A stretch of DNA of 64,000 nucleotides from Bacteroidales bacterium. Lineage in GTDB: Bacteria; Bacteroidota; Bacteroidia; Bacteroidales; UBA4417. A program made the position numbers and the translations under genes. The stretch covers positions 124,001 through 188,000 of the forward strand of contig JADJHD010000008.1 of assembly GCA_016707705.1 (NCBI GenBank), read 5' to 3'. The first letter of the stretch is position 1. Every line of letters begins with the position of its first letter. The notes under the pieces are model-generated. The model was given only the letters and a program-made list of their open reading frames with translations, searched no databases and was not told the DNA's origin. Of this stretch, positions 1-8,910 are shown one piece after another.

Positions 1-309
1 AAGAAATACAGGCTGATATTAAATTCTGACATCATTCATCTCCGCCGCGCCGATGGCAGGGATTGGGATGGATTCCTTCATGTGAATCCGGAACTGCAGC
101 AGAAAGGAATGCTAATGCTTTTCAATCCCCTGAATCAGCCTATTGAACACAATATAAGGATACCGCTCTATTATACCGGAATCGATTCAAATGCTAAAAT
201 TTCTGAAAGCGGGGAAAATCCTATACTTTACAAGCTGAATGAGAAAAAGGAAGTCCTACTCAGGGTAAACATTCCTGCGAATAAATTTATTTGGTTTGAA
301 ATAGAATAA
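1..309 (+). CDS. C-terminal fragment of a probable glycoside hydrolase
   Basis: The frame is open from the first base of the window to a stop at 307-309, so only the last 102 residues of a longer protein are visible. The segment around residues 10-45 (DIIHLRRADGRDWDG, then HVNP, then GMLMLFNPL) and the beta-rich remainder resemble the C-terminal beta-sandwich of alpha-galactosidase-like glycoside hydrolases of Bacteroidota; this is recognition by eye, not an alignment. The last 15 bases contain the -33 element of the promoter for the following fucose genes, so the two units are probably transcribed separately. Its position beside a fucose locus fits a role in glycan breakdown. The catalytic part lies outside the window and the family cannot be fixed. 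Confidence 0.5.
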   Translation, partial: KKYRLILNSDIIHLRRADGRDWDGFLHVNPELQQKGMLMLFNPLNQPIEHNIRIPLYYTGIDSNAKISESGENPILYKLNEKKEVLLRVNIPANKFIWFEIE

Positions 310-326
310 AAGCTGCCTTACCTTTG
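295..326 (+). promoter_or_regulatory. Bacteroidota-type promoter of the fucose locus
   Basis: TTTG at 295-298 and TACCTTTG at 319-326 are separated by 20 bp, a full match to the Bacteroidota consensus TTTG-N19-21-TAnnTTTG. Transcription would begin near 333, leaving an untranslated leader of about 305 nt before the aldolase start at 639. The -33 element sits inside the last codons of the preceding gene. Confidence 0.7.
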
Positions 327-638
327 TGGTAGATACTAAAACTACCATGAACTCCGGTTGATTCTGTCCCAGGGGATATTCCTTTCACTTTCTCTTCCAA
401 TAAAAGGAAACCCGCATCCTATCCAATGAACATGTTTCTTTTGTTTTCCGGTATTTCAACCGGTCATCCCTTTCTGTAGATGAATTTATAACTACCTGAT
501 AACCTTTGAGAAATGCAGTCATTAACCACTGCAGGGTCCTCCTATGGGATGTCCTTCAAATGTTAGTAAATATTTTTTCAAAGTATAACACACTAAATCA
601 TAATTTTCCTAAACTTGTAACTTAAACCACCTGACAAA
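310..638 (+). other. 329-bp leader/intergenic region before the fucose genes
   Basis: No gene is seen here. Apart from the -7 element of the promoter, the stretch is AT-rich with only short inverted repeats, for example TGCAG/CTGCA at about 512-531. If the promoter is used, nearly all of this is 5' leader, which is long enough to hold regulation, but I recognise no known riboswitch. Confidence 0.5.
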
Positions 639-1271
639 ATGCCAATTGTAACTGACAGTCAATTACGGTCATTTATGGAAGCAGCCCATCGCCTGGGTAC
701 GCACCAGTTACTGCTTTGCAGCAGCGGCAATATGTCCTGGAGGCTCGACAACGACATCCTTCTGATTTCACAAACAGGATCCTGGCTTCCTACACTCAGC
801 AAGGACCAGATCTGTATTGCGCGATTAACTGACGGAATGCTGTTGAACAGTGTAAAACCCTCCATGGACAGTGGTTTCCATTTCGGCATAATGCGCGAAC
901 GGAAGGATGTTAAAGTAATCCTTCACTTTCAATCGTTGTATGCCACTACCCTGGCCTGCTTACCTGATCCGCCAACTGATTTCAATGTGATCAATGAGGT
1001 TCCCATGTTCATTGGGCCCATTACAATGCTTCCCTATATCTGTCCCGGCTCACCTGAGATCGGTAAGAAAGTAACGGATGCAATGAAAAATCATGATCTG
1101 ATTGTATTGAGAAACCACGGGCAGGTTGTTGTAGGCCAATCCTTCGAAGACGTGATTCAGAAAGCACTGTTCTTCGAATTAGCCTGTGGAATTATTATGA
1201 GAAGCAATGACATGGCAGTGAGGCTTAGTTGTGACCAGGTTGCCGAAATGGACAGGTACCGCAGGCAGTAA
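639..1271 (+). CDS. fucA: class II aldolase, L-fuculose-1-phosphate aldolase-like
   Basis: A 210-residue cytosolic protein of the class II aldolase/adducin family. In the fucose pathway this enzyme splits L-fuculose 1-phosphate into dihydroxyacetone phosphate and L-lactaldehyde using zinc. The family motif SSGNMSWR is at residues 28-35 and LRNHG, with the zinc-ligand histidine H160, at 157-161. Two expected active-site residues differ. The HxH zinc pair reads H96-F-Q98, and the position of the catalytic glutamate (E. coli E73) is D77 in PSMDSGFH. The gene lies 38 bp before fucI and behind a clear promoter, so the role in fucose breakdown comes mostly from context. A changed metal site could mean another substrate, another metal, or a weaker enzyme. 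Confidence 0.75.
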   Translation: MPIVTDSQLRSFMEAAHRLGTHQLLLCSSGNMSWRLDNDILLISQTGSWLPTLSKDQICIARLTDGMLLNSVKPSMDSGFHFGIMRERKDVKVILHFQSLYATTLACLPDPPTDFNVINEVPMFIGPITMLPYICPGSPEIGKKVTDAMKNHDLIVLRNHGQVVVGQSFEDVIQKALFFELACGIIMRSNDMAVRLSCDQVAEMDRYRRQ

Positions 1272-1309
1272 AGGCAATTTACTAACAATAACATATAAGC
1301 CTTTTACAA

Positions 1310-3091
1310 ATGAACAGACTCCGTGGCTCCTTTCCCAGGATCGGGATAAGACCGGTTATTGATGGCCGGCGAAAGGGTGTAAGAGAATCCCTTGAAGAAC
1401 AAACCATGAATATGGCAAAAAGTGCAGCAGCACTCATCTCTTCAACCCTTTTCTATCCTGATGGCTCTCCAGTTGAATGTGTAATTGCCGATACTTGCAT
1501 TGGCGGTGTTGCTGAAGCAGCAGATTGCGCAGAAAAATTCAGCCGTTCAGGAGTCGGAGTTTCACTTACAGTCACTCCTTGCTGGTGCTATGGCACAGAG
1601 GTACAGGATACAGACCCACTTCTTCCAAAAGCAGTCTGGGGTTTCAATGGAACGGAAAGACCGGGAGCCGTTTATCTTGCCGCAGCTTTAGCCGGGTATT
1701 CACAAAAGGGCTTACCTGCATTCGGAATCTACGGACATGATGTTCAGGATGCCAACGACACCTCAATCCCGGCTGACGTCAGCGAGAAAATACTGCGATT
1801 TGTAAGGGCTGGACTTGCTCTGGCTTATCTGAAAGGCAAATCATATCTCTCAATGGGTTCTGTCTCCATGGGAATTGCCGGCTCAGTGGTGGATCCCGAT
1901 TTTTTCCAGGATTATCTCGGAATGAGAAATGAATATGTTGATATGAGTGAGTTCACCAGACGATTGGAAGAGGATATCTTCGATCCTGAAGAATTCAAAT
2001 CAGCTCTTGCCTGGACCAAACAAAACTGCAAGGAAGGCCCGGATCTCAATAAAACAGCCTTATCCACTGAAAAAAAGGATAAAGACTGGGCTACAGTCGT
2101 GAAAATGGCCCTAATTGCCCGCGACCTGATGGTTGGAAACAAGCGACTAGCCGAACTGGGTTTTGAAGAAGAAGCATTGGGTCATAATGCGATTCTTTCA
2201 GGATTTCAGGGACAAAGGCAATGGACCGACCATTTCCCCAATGGAGATTTCCTGGAAGCCATATTAAACAGTTCCTTTGATTGGAGCGGCATCCGCCAGC
2301 CCTACCTGGTTGCAACCGAAAACGACTCTCTCAATGGAGTAGCAATGCTTTTCGGTCATCTGCTGACTTCCACTGCTCAAATGTTCAGTGATGTAAGAAC
2401 CTATTGGAGTCCTGAAGCTGTTAAAAGGGTTACTGGAAAAGAACTACAGGGAAAAGCTGAAAACGGTATTATTCACCTTATCAACTCCGGAGCTTCTGCT
2501 CTTGATTTCAGTGGAAGGCAGGAAAAGAATGGCAGTCCGGTTATCAAGCCATTCTGGGAAATCTCTGAAGCTGAGGCAAAAGCCTGTCTTGATAATACAT
2601 CCTGGCCTCCTGCTATATATGAATACTTCAGAGGTGGTGGATTCTCAAGTGAGTTCCTCACCCGTGGAAATATGCCCGTTACCATGAGCAGGATCAACCT
2701 GATCAAGGGACTCGGTCCTGTATTGCAACTCGCTGAAGGATGGACTGTTGACCTTCCTGAAGAGATGAATCAGGCATTGGTTGATCGTACCAATCCAACC
2801 TGGCCTACAACCTGGTTTGCTCCTCGTTTAACTGGCAAAGGTGCATTCACGGATGTTTATTCAGTGATGGCCAATTGGGGCGCCAATCATGGAGCGATCA
2901 GCTTCGGACATATCGGATATGATCTTGTGACCCTGGCATCTATGCTTCGCATCCCTGTTTGCATGCATAACCTCAATGAAGGCAAACTTTTCAGGCCCAG
3001 TACCTGGTCATCTTTTGGCACAAGTGATGCCGAAGGAGCCGATTTCAGAGCCTGCAGTAATTTTGGCCCACTGTATTCAAACTTTAGTTAA
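1310..3091 (+). CDS. fucI: L-fucose isomerase
   Basis: 593 residues, the normal length for FucI. It converts L-fucose to L-fuculose in the cytosol with Mn2+. The N-terminus (PRIGIRPVIDGRRKGVRESLE) and the block with VATENDSLNGVAMLFGH match E. coli FucI closely; that block contains the metal-binding glutamate and is followed by the metal-binding aspartate region. The C-terminal block around NWGANHGAISFGHIGYDL and MLRIPVCMHN supplies the last metal ligand. The ATG start sits 38 bp after the aldolase stop. The stop at 3089-3091 is 10 bp before the kinase start, so fucA, fucI and fucK form one operon. Confidence 0.97.
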   Translation: MNRLRGSFPRIGIRPVIDGRRKGVRESLEEQTMNMAKSAAALISSTLFYPDGSPVECVIADTCIGGVAEAADCAEKFSRSGVGVSLTVTPCWCYGTEVQDTDPLLPKAVWGFNGTERPGAVYLAAALAGYSQKGLPAFGIYGHDVQDANDTSIPADVSEKILRFVRAGLALAYLKGKSYLSMGSVSMGIAGSVVDPDFFQDYLGMRNEYVDMSEFTRRLEEDIFDPEEFKSALAWTKQNCKEGPDLNKTALSTEKKDKDWATVVKMALIARDLMVGNKRLAELGFEEEALGHNAILSGFQGQRQWTDHFPNGDFLEAILNSSFDWSGIRQPYLVATENDSLNGVAMLFGHLLTSTAQMFSDVRTYWSPEAVKRVTGKELQGKAENGIIHLINSGASALDFSGRQEKNGSPVIKPFWEISEAEAKACLDNTSWPPAIYEYFRGGGFSSEFLTRGNMPVTMSRINLIKGLGPVLQLAEGWTVDLPEEMNQALVDRTNPTWPTTWFAPRLTGKGAFTDVYSVMANWGANHGAISFGHIGYDLVTLASMLRIPVCMHNLNEGKLFRPSTWSSFGTSDAEGADFRACSNFGPLYSNFS

Positions 3092-3101
3092 TACCTCTCC
3101 T

Positions 3102-4571
3102 ATGTTGAAACCGGCGATTATGGTACTGGATTGCGGTGCCACGAATGTCAGGGCTATGGCCGTTGATGAAAACGGATGCATCCTTGCATCCCACTCATTG
3201 CCCAATAACACTGAAGCAGATCCGAATTTTCCCTCGGGACTGGTCTGGAATCCGGATTCAATATGGAAGAAATTGAGTGAATGCACAAAAATAATAACTG
3301 CATTTCCCGGAATCAGCGTCAGGGGTATTACCGTTACAACCTTTGGTGTTGACGGTGCTCTGGTGAAAGAAGATGGAGAGATACTCTATCCTCCCATCTC
3401 CTGGGCATGCAACAGAACAGTCCCGACAGTGGATCACCTGCATCTTCATATTGATCCGGGTATCATCTACCAGTTGAGCGGACTTCAACCTTTTCACTAC
3501 AATACAATATTTAAATTGTTGTGGCTCAAGGAGAATCAGCCTGAATTACTTGCTGACTCAGCACATTTCCTGTTCATGCCATCTATATTTCTGCATAAAT
3601 TGAGTGGGAAGCTTGTCACTGATGTAACAATGGCAGGCACTTCAATGCTTACAGATTTCAGTAAGCGATCTGTCTCAGACCTGATTTTCTCCGTCCTTGG
3701 ATTATCACCAACACTATTTCCTGAACTTGTTGAAGCCGGGACCAATATTGGCCCCCTTCTTCCTGCAGCAGCCGTTGAACTTGGACTCGAAGCGGGAATT
3801 CCAGTGATCTCAGCAGGCCATGACACTCAATTTGCAATACTTGGTTCAGGTACCGGAATACAACAACCGGTTTTAAGTTCCGGTACCTGGGAAATATTGA
3901 TGGCACGCACTCCTGTAGACACTTACCATCTGCCTTCAGGCAAAACAGGAATCACCACTGAACTGGATGCGGTTCCCGGACTTCTAAACCCAGGAATGCA
4001 ATGGGTTGCCTCAGGTGTACTGGAGTGGGTTGCCAGGCTCTTTTATCCTGTGAATGAAGCAGGAAAGGCTGATTACGAATTGATGATTTCAGAAGCAGAA
4101 GCAATTAAGCCCGGAAGTAACGGTCTTAAGTTCATTCCGGAACTTTTTGAAGGAGGAGTAATTCCCAAGAAGGGAACCCTTACCGGACTTCGTCATGACA
4201 CTGTCAGGGCACAGGTATATCGTTCAGCGATAGAGGCGCTTAGCTGCTATCTTCGCCATGGACTGGAGAGCCTCGAAAAAGCAGGAGACTTCAAGGCTAA
4301 ATCTGTAATTTGCGTTGGAGGTGGTTCTAAAAACAGACTGTGGAACCAGGTCAGGGCAGATATCCTGGGCATCCCAGTTGAAACCTTTGACCTCACAGAA
4401 ACCACAGTTATCGGAGCCGCCTTCTCAGCTATGCCTGCCGCAGGAATGGCAGTATCTCTTGAAGAGGCACTTTCAAGAATCAGGAAGACCGGAACTGTAT
4501 ATTTACCGGGAGTCAACCACAGCTATTACAACGACTATTACAAAAGTTACCGGAAACACTTTAAAAATTAA
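3102..4571 (+). CDS. fucK: L-fuculokinase (FGGY family)
   Basis: 489 residues. It phosphorylates L-fuculose at C1 with ATP, feeding the aldolase. The start at 3102 gives MLKPAIMVLDCGATNVRA, matching the N-terminal phosphate-binding loop of E. coli FucK. An upstream in-frame start at 2976 would overlap fucI by 116 bp and is not supported. TTFGVDGALV (about 85-94), ISAGHDTQFA, VLSSGTWEILM and GMQWLASGVLEW-like text (here GMQWVASGVLEW) run parallel to E. coli FucK throughout, and VGGGSKNRLWNQ forms the C-terminal ATP-binding region. The agreement is close enough to prefer fuculokinase over rhamnulokinase. Confidence 0.93.
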   Translation: MLKPAIMVLDCGATNVRAMAVDENGCILASHSLPNNTEADPNFPSGLVWNPDSIWKKLSECTKIITAFPGISVRGITVTTFGVDGALVKEDGEILYPPISWACNRTVPTVDHLHLHIDPGIIYQLSGLQPFHYNTIFKLLWLKENQPELLADSAHFLFMPSIFLHKLSGKLVTDVTMAGTSMLTDFSKRSVSDLIFSVLGLSPTLFPELVEAGTNIGPLLPAAAVELGLEAGIPVISAGHDTQFAILGSGTGIQQPVLSSGTWEILMARTPVDTYHLPSGKTGITTELDAVPGLLNPGMQWVASGVLEWVARLFYPVNEAGKADYELMISEAEAIKPGSNGLKFIPELFEGGVIPKKGTLTGLRHDTVRAQVYRSAIEALSCYLRHGLESLEKAGDFKAKSVICVGGGSKNRLWNQVRADILGIPVETFDLTETTVIGAAFSAMPAAGMAVSLEEALSRIRKTGTVYLPGVNHSYYNDYYKSYRKHFKN

Positions 4572-4640
4572 GGTCTTCCCCGGTTTCAGGAAGGATTGCA
4601 ATTAAAAAATTCATAATTTGGAGCCCAAACGATAAGCTAC

Positions 4641-6422
4641 ATGTCAGAAACACCACTTTGCATTGGCAGCATCATCAGGCTCAAGCAGGAATTTGAGGAG
4701 CGGTACATCGTGCTTCACAGGCATACCTTTCCCCAGGTTCTGGAAAGAATCAGGCGTTCCAATATTTCCGATTATACCATTTTCCTCAAGGATGGCATTC
4801 TTTTCAGTCATATGATCTATGATGGAGATGATTATCAAGGAGATATGGCTGCTATCGGGACAGATTCAACTACCAGGGAATGGTGGAAACTGACTGATTC
4901 GATGCAGGAGCCGGTTTCTGAAAGCAAGGAAGGCGAATGGTGGGCAGGACTGGAACTTTGGTTTGAATATGAACCCAATTCCCCTGCGATTGATAACCCC
5001 GTCAGGCTTGCCTATACGGTTTCAACACCTTTTCCTTTAGGAGATTTCCCAAGTGATTTTGTGAATGAGGATGAAAAGCATCCCATGTTCAATGGAATTT
5101 ACCGTATCCGGATTTTCAGGAAAGGACAGCATCTATACATATACATTGAAACTTCACTGATCAGCGGTGTTTTCCCGCTGCTTTCCGCAATCAAATCCTC
5201 ACTGCATCTTAACGAATGGCCTGAACCTATGACTGAAGTATTCCATACCGACCAACGACAACCCCTACCAGAAATGATTCAGAAAAAAGTATTTGTTACC
5301 GGCTGTTTCGACATGCTGCATTCAGGGCATATAGCCTTCCTGCTGGAGGCAGCAACATACGGTGATCTGTATGTAAGCATTGGATCCGATGCTAATGTGG
5401 AACACCTCAAAGGACGATTCCCAGTAAACTCACAGGAGGAACGCAAATACATGCTGGATGCCCTTTCCAGTGTGAAGGAATGCCGCATCAATTCAGGATG
5501 GGGAATCATAGATTTTGAAAAGGAACTCAGGGATATCATGCCTGACTTTTTCGTGGTTAATGAGGACGGACACACTCCCGCCAAACAGGCTCTCTGCAAG
5601 GATATGGGCATTGAATACAAGGTCCTGAAGCGCATTCCGCATGGAGATCTTCCGGTAAGATCGACCACTGCATTAAGGACTGAATGTACCATTCCTTTCC
5701 GTATCGACCTGGCAGGTGGTTGGCTTGATCAGCCATTTGTATCTAAGTATCATCCCGGACCAGTGCTTACCGTAAGCATTGAGCCTTCCATTCAGTTCAA
5801 CGAACGCTCAGGAATGGCTTCCAGCACCCGCAGGAAAGCCATTGAACTCTGGAGATCGGAGATTCCTCATGCAGATGCCGAACAGCTTGCAAAAATGCTC
5901 TTTAGCTATGAAAATCCTCCGGGAACAAAGGAAGTTGCCGGATCACAGGATTCATTGGGTATTGTCCTGCCAGGACTCAATAAGCTGGAATATAACGGCA
6001 ATTACTGGCCCGAAAAAATCCAATCCGTGTATGATGAAGGAATTCTCACATGGATAGAAAAAAGCCTGTATCTGGTCACCCTTGGACCCAGGATCAGTTC
6101 CTACAGTGTACTCAGCAATACAAAAATTACAGCTGAAGGAGCGGCTGCCCTGTCTCAGGCTGCACAGGATTGCTGGAGTGCTATTCTGAAGAAGGACATC
6201 AGGGCTTTTGGCGAATCATTCAGGAAATCATTTGAGGCTCAGGTAAATATGTTTCCAAATATGGTGGATGAGGATATCATGAATACCCTGAAAGCATATC
6301 AGGACAAAGCCTGGGGATGGAAACTCTCCGGAGCCGGAGGCGGTGGCTATCTGATTCTCGTTTCCCATGAACCCATTGAAGGTGCCATGCAAATCAGAAT
6401 CAGGAGGAAAAACAACTTTTAA
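4641..6422 (+). CDS. fusion: mutarotase - cytidylyltransferase-like - GHMP kinase
   Basis: 593 residues with three recognisable parts. Residues 11-110 resemble L-rhamnose/L-fucose mutarotase (RhaM/DUF718): a histidine at 26 matches the RhaM catalytic position, followed by ISDYTIFL, DMAAI and REWWKLTDSMQEP. Residues 150-205 (YRIRIFRKGQHLYIYIE ... EWPEPMTEVFH) look like a second, degenerate half of the same fold. Residues 215-345 are an HxGH nucleotidyltransferase of the TagD/RfaE-C type (GCFDMLHSGH at 221-230, RSTT at 340-343). Residues 350-593 are a GHMP kinase with the sugar-site motif IPFRIDLAGGWLD (351-363), SGMASST (390-396) and KLSGAGGGGY (561-570). Mutarotase plus kinase plus nucleotidyltransferase suggests activation of L-fucose or a related sugar to a nucleotide sugar. 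The substrate and nucleotide are inferred, not shown. It follows fucK by 69 bp. Confidence 0.75.
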   Translation: MSETPLCIGSIIRLKQEFEERYIVLHRHTFPQVLERIRRSNISDYTIFLKDGILFSHMIYDGDDYQGDMAAIGTDSTTREWWKLTDSMQEPVSESKEGEWWAGLELWFEYEPNSPAIDNPVRLAYTVSTPFPLGDFPSDFVNEDEKHPMFNGIYRIRIFRKGQHLYIYIETSLISGVFPLLSAIKSSLHLNEWPEPMTEVFHTDQRQPLPEMIQKKVFVTGCFDMLHSGHIAFLLEAATYGDLYVSIGSDANVEHLKGRFPVNSQEERKYMLDALSSVKECRINSGWGIIDFEKELRDIMPDFFVVNEDGHTPAKQALCKDMGIEYKVLKRIPHGDLPVRSTTALRTECTIPFRIDLAGGWLDQPFVSKYHPGPVLTVSIEPSIQFNERSGMASSTRRKAIELWRSEIPHADAEQLAKMLFSYENPPGTKEVAGSQDSLGIVLPGLNKLEYNGNYWPEKIQSVYDEGILTWIEKSLYLVTLGPRISSYSVLSNTKITAEGAAALSQAAQDCWSAILKKDIRAFGESFRKSFEAQVNMFPNMVDEDIMNTLKAYQDKAWGWKLSGAGGGGYLILVSHEPIEGAMQIRIRRKNNF

Positions 6423-6476
6423 CTGAATATTCGTCCAAATAAACAAGCTTAAAATTAATATTTGAAAAAATTATCC

Positions 6477-7934
6477 ATGAAGAAAATTCTCATTCTAGGT
6501 CTGTCGTTACTTGCATTTGCGTGCAATATCTACTCTCAGGAAACCGAAAAAGCATATATAAGTCCAACTGACCCAAAAGTTCTGGAAAACCTTGAACAAT
6601 GGCAGGACCTGAAATTCGGGATTTTCATGCATTGGGGAACTTACAGTCAGTGGGGAATTGTTGAATCCTGGAGCATTTGTCCTGAAGATGAAGGCTGGAC
6701 TCAAAGACAGGGACAATATTCAAAGGATTATTTTGAGTATAAAAAGGCTTATGAGAATCTTCAAACCACTTTTAATCCGGTCCAGTTCAATCCTTCAAAA
6801 TGGGCTGAAGCAGCTAAGGATGCCGGTTTCAAGTATGTGGTTTTCACATTTAAGCATCATGATGGCTTCTGCATGTTTGATTCGAAATACACCGATTATA
6901 AAATCACCTCCGACAAAACCCCTTTTCATACCAATCCTAAAGCAAATATTGGTTTGGAACTCACCAATGCCTTCAGGACTGAGGGTTTCAGGGTTGGAGC
7001 CTATTTCAGCAAGCCCGACTGGCATTGTCAGGATTACTGGTGGTCATATTTCCCTCCAAAGGACAGGAATGTAAACTACGATCAATTAAAATACCCTGAA
7101 AAGTGGAAAGCCTATAAAGACTTTACCTACAATCAGATACAGGAAATCCTCACCAGTTACGGCAAGGTGGATATTCTATGGCTGGATGGTGGCTGGGTTT
7201 GTCCCAAAAGCACTGTTGATCCCAAAGTATCTTATTATGACAAGGTTATTGACCAGGATATTGATATGGCGAAAATCGCAGCCATGGGTCGCAAGAACCA
7301 GCCCGGACTCATTGTAGTGGACAGAGCTGTAGGAACTGAATTTGAGAATTATCGCACACCGGAACAGCAAATCCCCGACAAACCACTTGATTATCCATGG
7401 GAAACCTGCATGACCATGGCTTCATCCTGGAGTTATGTCCCCGGCGACACCTATAAGCCAGCCGGAACCATTATTCGTAATCTAGTCGATATTGTAGCCA
7501 AGGGTGGTAATTACCTGCTTAATGTAGGCCCCAGTCCACTCGGTGACTATGATCCCATTGCCTACGAAAGAATGAAGGAAATCGGAGCCTGGATGAAAGT
7601 TAATGGAGATGCAATCTATGCCACACGTCCGGTAGCACCCTATAAAACAGATAATATCTGCTTTACCCGCAATAAAAATGGAGCAGTGAATGCTATTTAC
7701 CTTGCTGCCGATACTGAAGTCAGCTTACCTGAAACAGTTATTATTAAAGGCGTTACACCCGCTGTAAAAGCGACCATAACCCTGCTGGGAAGTACCCAGA
7801 AGCTAAAATGGAAAAAGGTGAATGATGGCATCAGTGTAAGTATTCCTGCTTCCCTTCGCAAGGGCAGCTCCATGCAAATATGCCTGGACTTTCAGAATAT
7901 CCCAGATTCAGTAAACCTGTTCTGTTGTTTATGA
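6477..7934 (+). CDS. secreted alpha-L-fucosidase, GH29
   Basis: 485 residues from the ATG at 6477; an in-frame TTG 15 bp earlier is less likely. Residues 1-20 are a signal peptide ending in YSQ, a common Bacteroidota cleavage context. The protein is probably periplasmic or surface-exposed and releases terminal L-fucose from fucosylated glycans. GH29 features are LKFGIFMHWGTYS (45-57), FTFKHHDGFCMFDS (123-136), YFSKPDW and VDILWLDGGW, in which D237 is the expected nucleophile. Glu/Asp-rich segments further on (PWETCMTMASSW) match the conserved substrate-site region. As the last gene of the fucose block it supplies the substrate for the upstream catabolic enzymes. Confidence 0.93.
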   Translation: MKKILILGLSLLAFACNIYSQETEKAYISPTDPKVLENLEQWQDLKFGIFMHWGTYSQWGIVESWSICPEDEGWTQRQGQYSKDYFEYKKAYENLQTTFNPVQFNPSKWAEAAKDAGFKYVVFTFKHHDGFCMFDSKYTDYKITSDKTPFHTNPKANIGLELTNAFRTEGFRVGAYFSKPDWHCQDYWWSYFPPKDRNVNYDQLKYPEKWKAYKDFTYNQIQEILTSYGKVDILWLDGGWVCPKSTVDPKVSYYDKVIDQDIDMAKIAAMGRKNQPGLIVVDRAVGTEFENYRTPEQQIPDKPLDYPWETCMTMASSWSYVPGDTYKPAGTIIRNLVDIVAKGGNYLLNVGPSPLGDYDPIAYERMKEIGAWMKVNGDAIYATRPVAPYKTDNICFTRNKNGAVNAIYLAADTEVSLPETVIIKGVTPAVKATITLLGSTQKLKWKKVNDGISVSIPASLRKGSSMQICLDFQNIPDSVNLFCCL

Positions 7935-7935
7935 A

Positions 7936-8910
7936 TCAACGGCTGACTGAAAAGTAGCCGGATACCGTATTTCCGGAATTTGAGAATCTGATGATGTATG
8001 TTCCTGAGGATAAAGAAGATACATCTATTTCTGTTTTTCTGTCAGGATTAATTTCCATGGTCAGCAATTGATTTCCCAGAATTGAGAATATGCTGGCAGC
8101 TGTATAATCAGAACCTGCCGGAAACTCGACCGATAACATATCCTTGCATGGAACCGGAGATAAAATCGGGCGCTTGACTGTAAAGGTGTTCTCATCTATG
8201 GCTGAAACTCCAGGCACCTCTACCCTGCTGATTATCAATTCGCGGGCACTTATCCCGGCAGGTGGCTTACCTTGAAAAAGCCAGAAATTAATATGCAATC
8301 GTTCGTTCCCGGTTGGGGGATTGTTACTTCCGGTATAGGTCCACTCATTGATTAATGAATCATTGGGCGGAACAATAAACGTATAAGGTTTTGTACTCCT
8401 AAATTCAATGGAAGCAGATTGCCAGTTAAAGTAATGAATTGAGGAGAAGCCGTTTAATCCCAGTTGAAATGATTGCTGATTCTGGAATGAATAAGGCGGC
8501 GGCTGTATGGTATACCAGCCTGCAGGATTCGAATTATCAGTCCAGCGTGCGAATTCTATATCAATCTCCCTGCTGTCATTCTCATAGGTGAAAAGTCCAA
8601 CTACAATTGTTGAATCATAGGTTTCCACATCAGAAGTGACATGGAATACATATTTGCCATATCCATAGGACTTCTTAAGATACACTTCCGAACAATACCA
8701 GGTATTTCCTGATTTCCTTATCATAAGATGAAGGCTGCCTGTGCTGTCGACCCACACATTTTCATTGCTGTCGGACCATGAATTTGGTCCTGGTCCTCCA
8801 CTGCCAGAACGTACATTCCAGTCAAGTCCTGAAAAATGGATTACACGCTGCGAAAAGGTATCAGAGCTAATTAATAAAAGGAAAAGAAGAGGATACAGGG
8901 CTTTATTCAT
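7936..8910 (-). CDS. GH16-like secreted glucanase with T9SS sorting domain
   Basis: 324 residues: signal peptide 1-20 (ending TFSQ), a beta-jelly-roll catalytic domain at about 25-235, and a C-terminal T9SS type A sorting domain at about 250-324 (the end reads SSGTYIIRFSNSG). The segment SREIDIEFARW carries E115-x-D117-x-E119, the catalytic ExDxE signature of GH16-type glucanases, so a laminarinase- or lichenase-like beta-glucan hydrolase is likely. Substrate cannot be told from sequence. The sorting domain indicates export through the outer membrane by the T9SS. Its stop is one base from the fucosidase stop on the other strand, with no terminator between them. Confidence 0.75.
   Translation of the reverse strand: MNKALYPLLFLLLISSDTFSQRVIHFSGLDWNVRSGSGGPGPNSWSDSNENVWVDSTGSLHLMIRKSGNTWYCSEVYLKKSYGYGKYVFHVTSDVETYDSTIVVGLFTYENDSREIDIEFARWTDNSNPAGWYTIQPPPYSFQNQQSFQLGLNGFSSIHYFNWQSASIEFRSTKPYTFIVPPNDSLINEWTYTGSNNPPTGNERLHINFWLFQGKPPAGISARELIISRVEVPGVSAIDENTFTVKRPILSPVPCKDMLSVEFPAGSDYTAASIFSILGNQLLTMEINPDRKTEIDVSSLSSGTYIIRFSNSGNTVSGYFSVSR

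Noticed and set aside
2976..3101. Earlier start for fucK overlapping fucI
   Set aside because: It would overlap fucI by 116 bp and add residues with no counterpart in FucK. The ATG at 3102 gives the conserved N-terminus.
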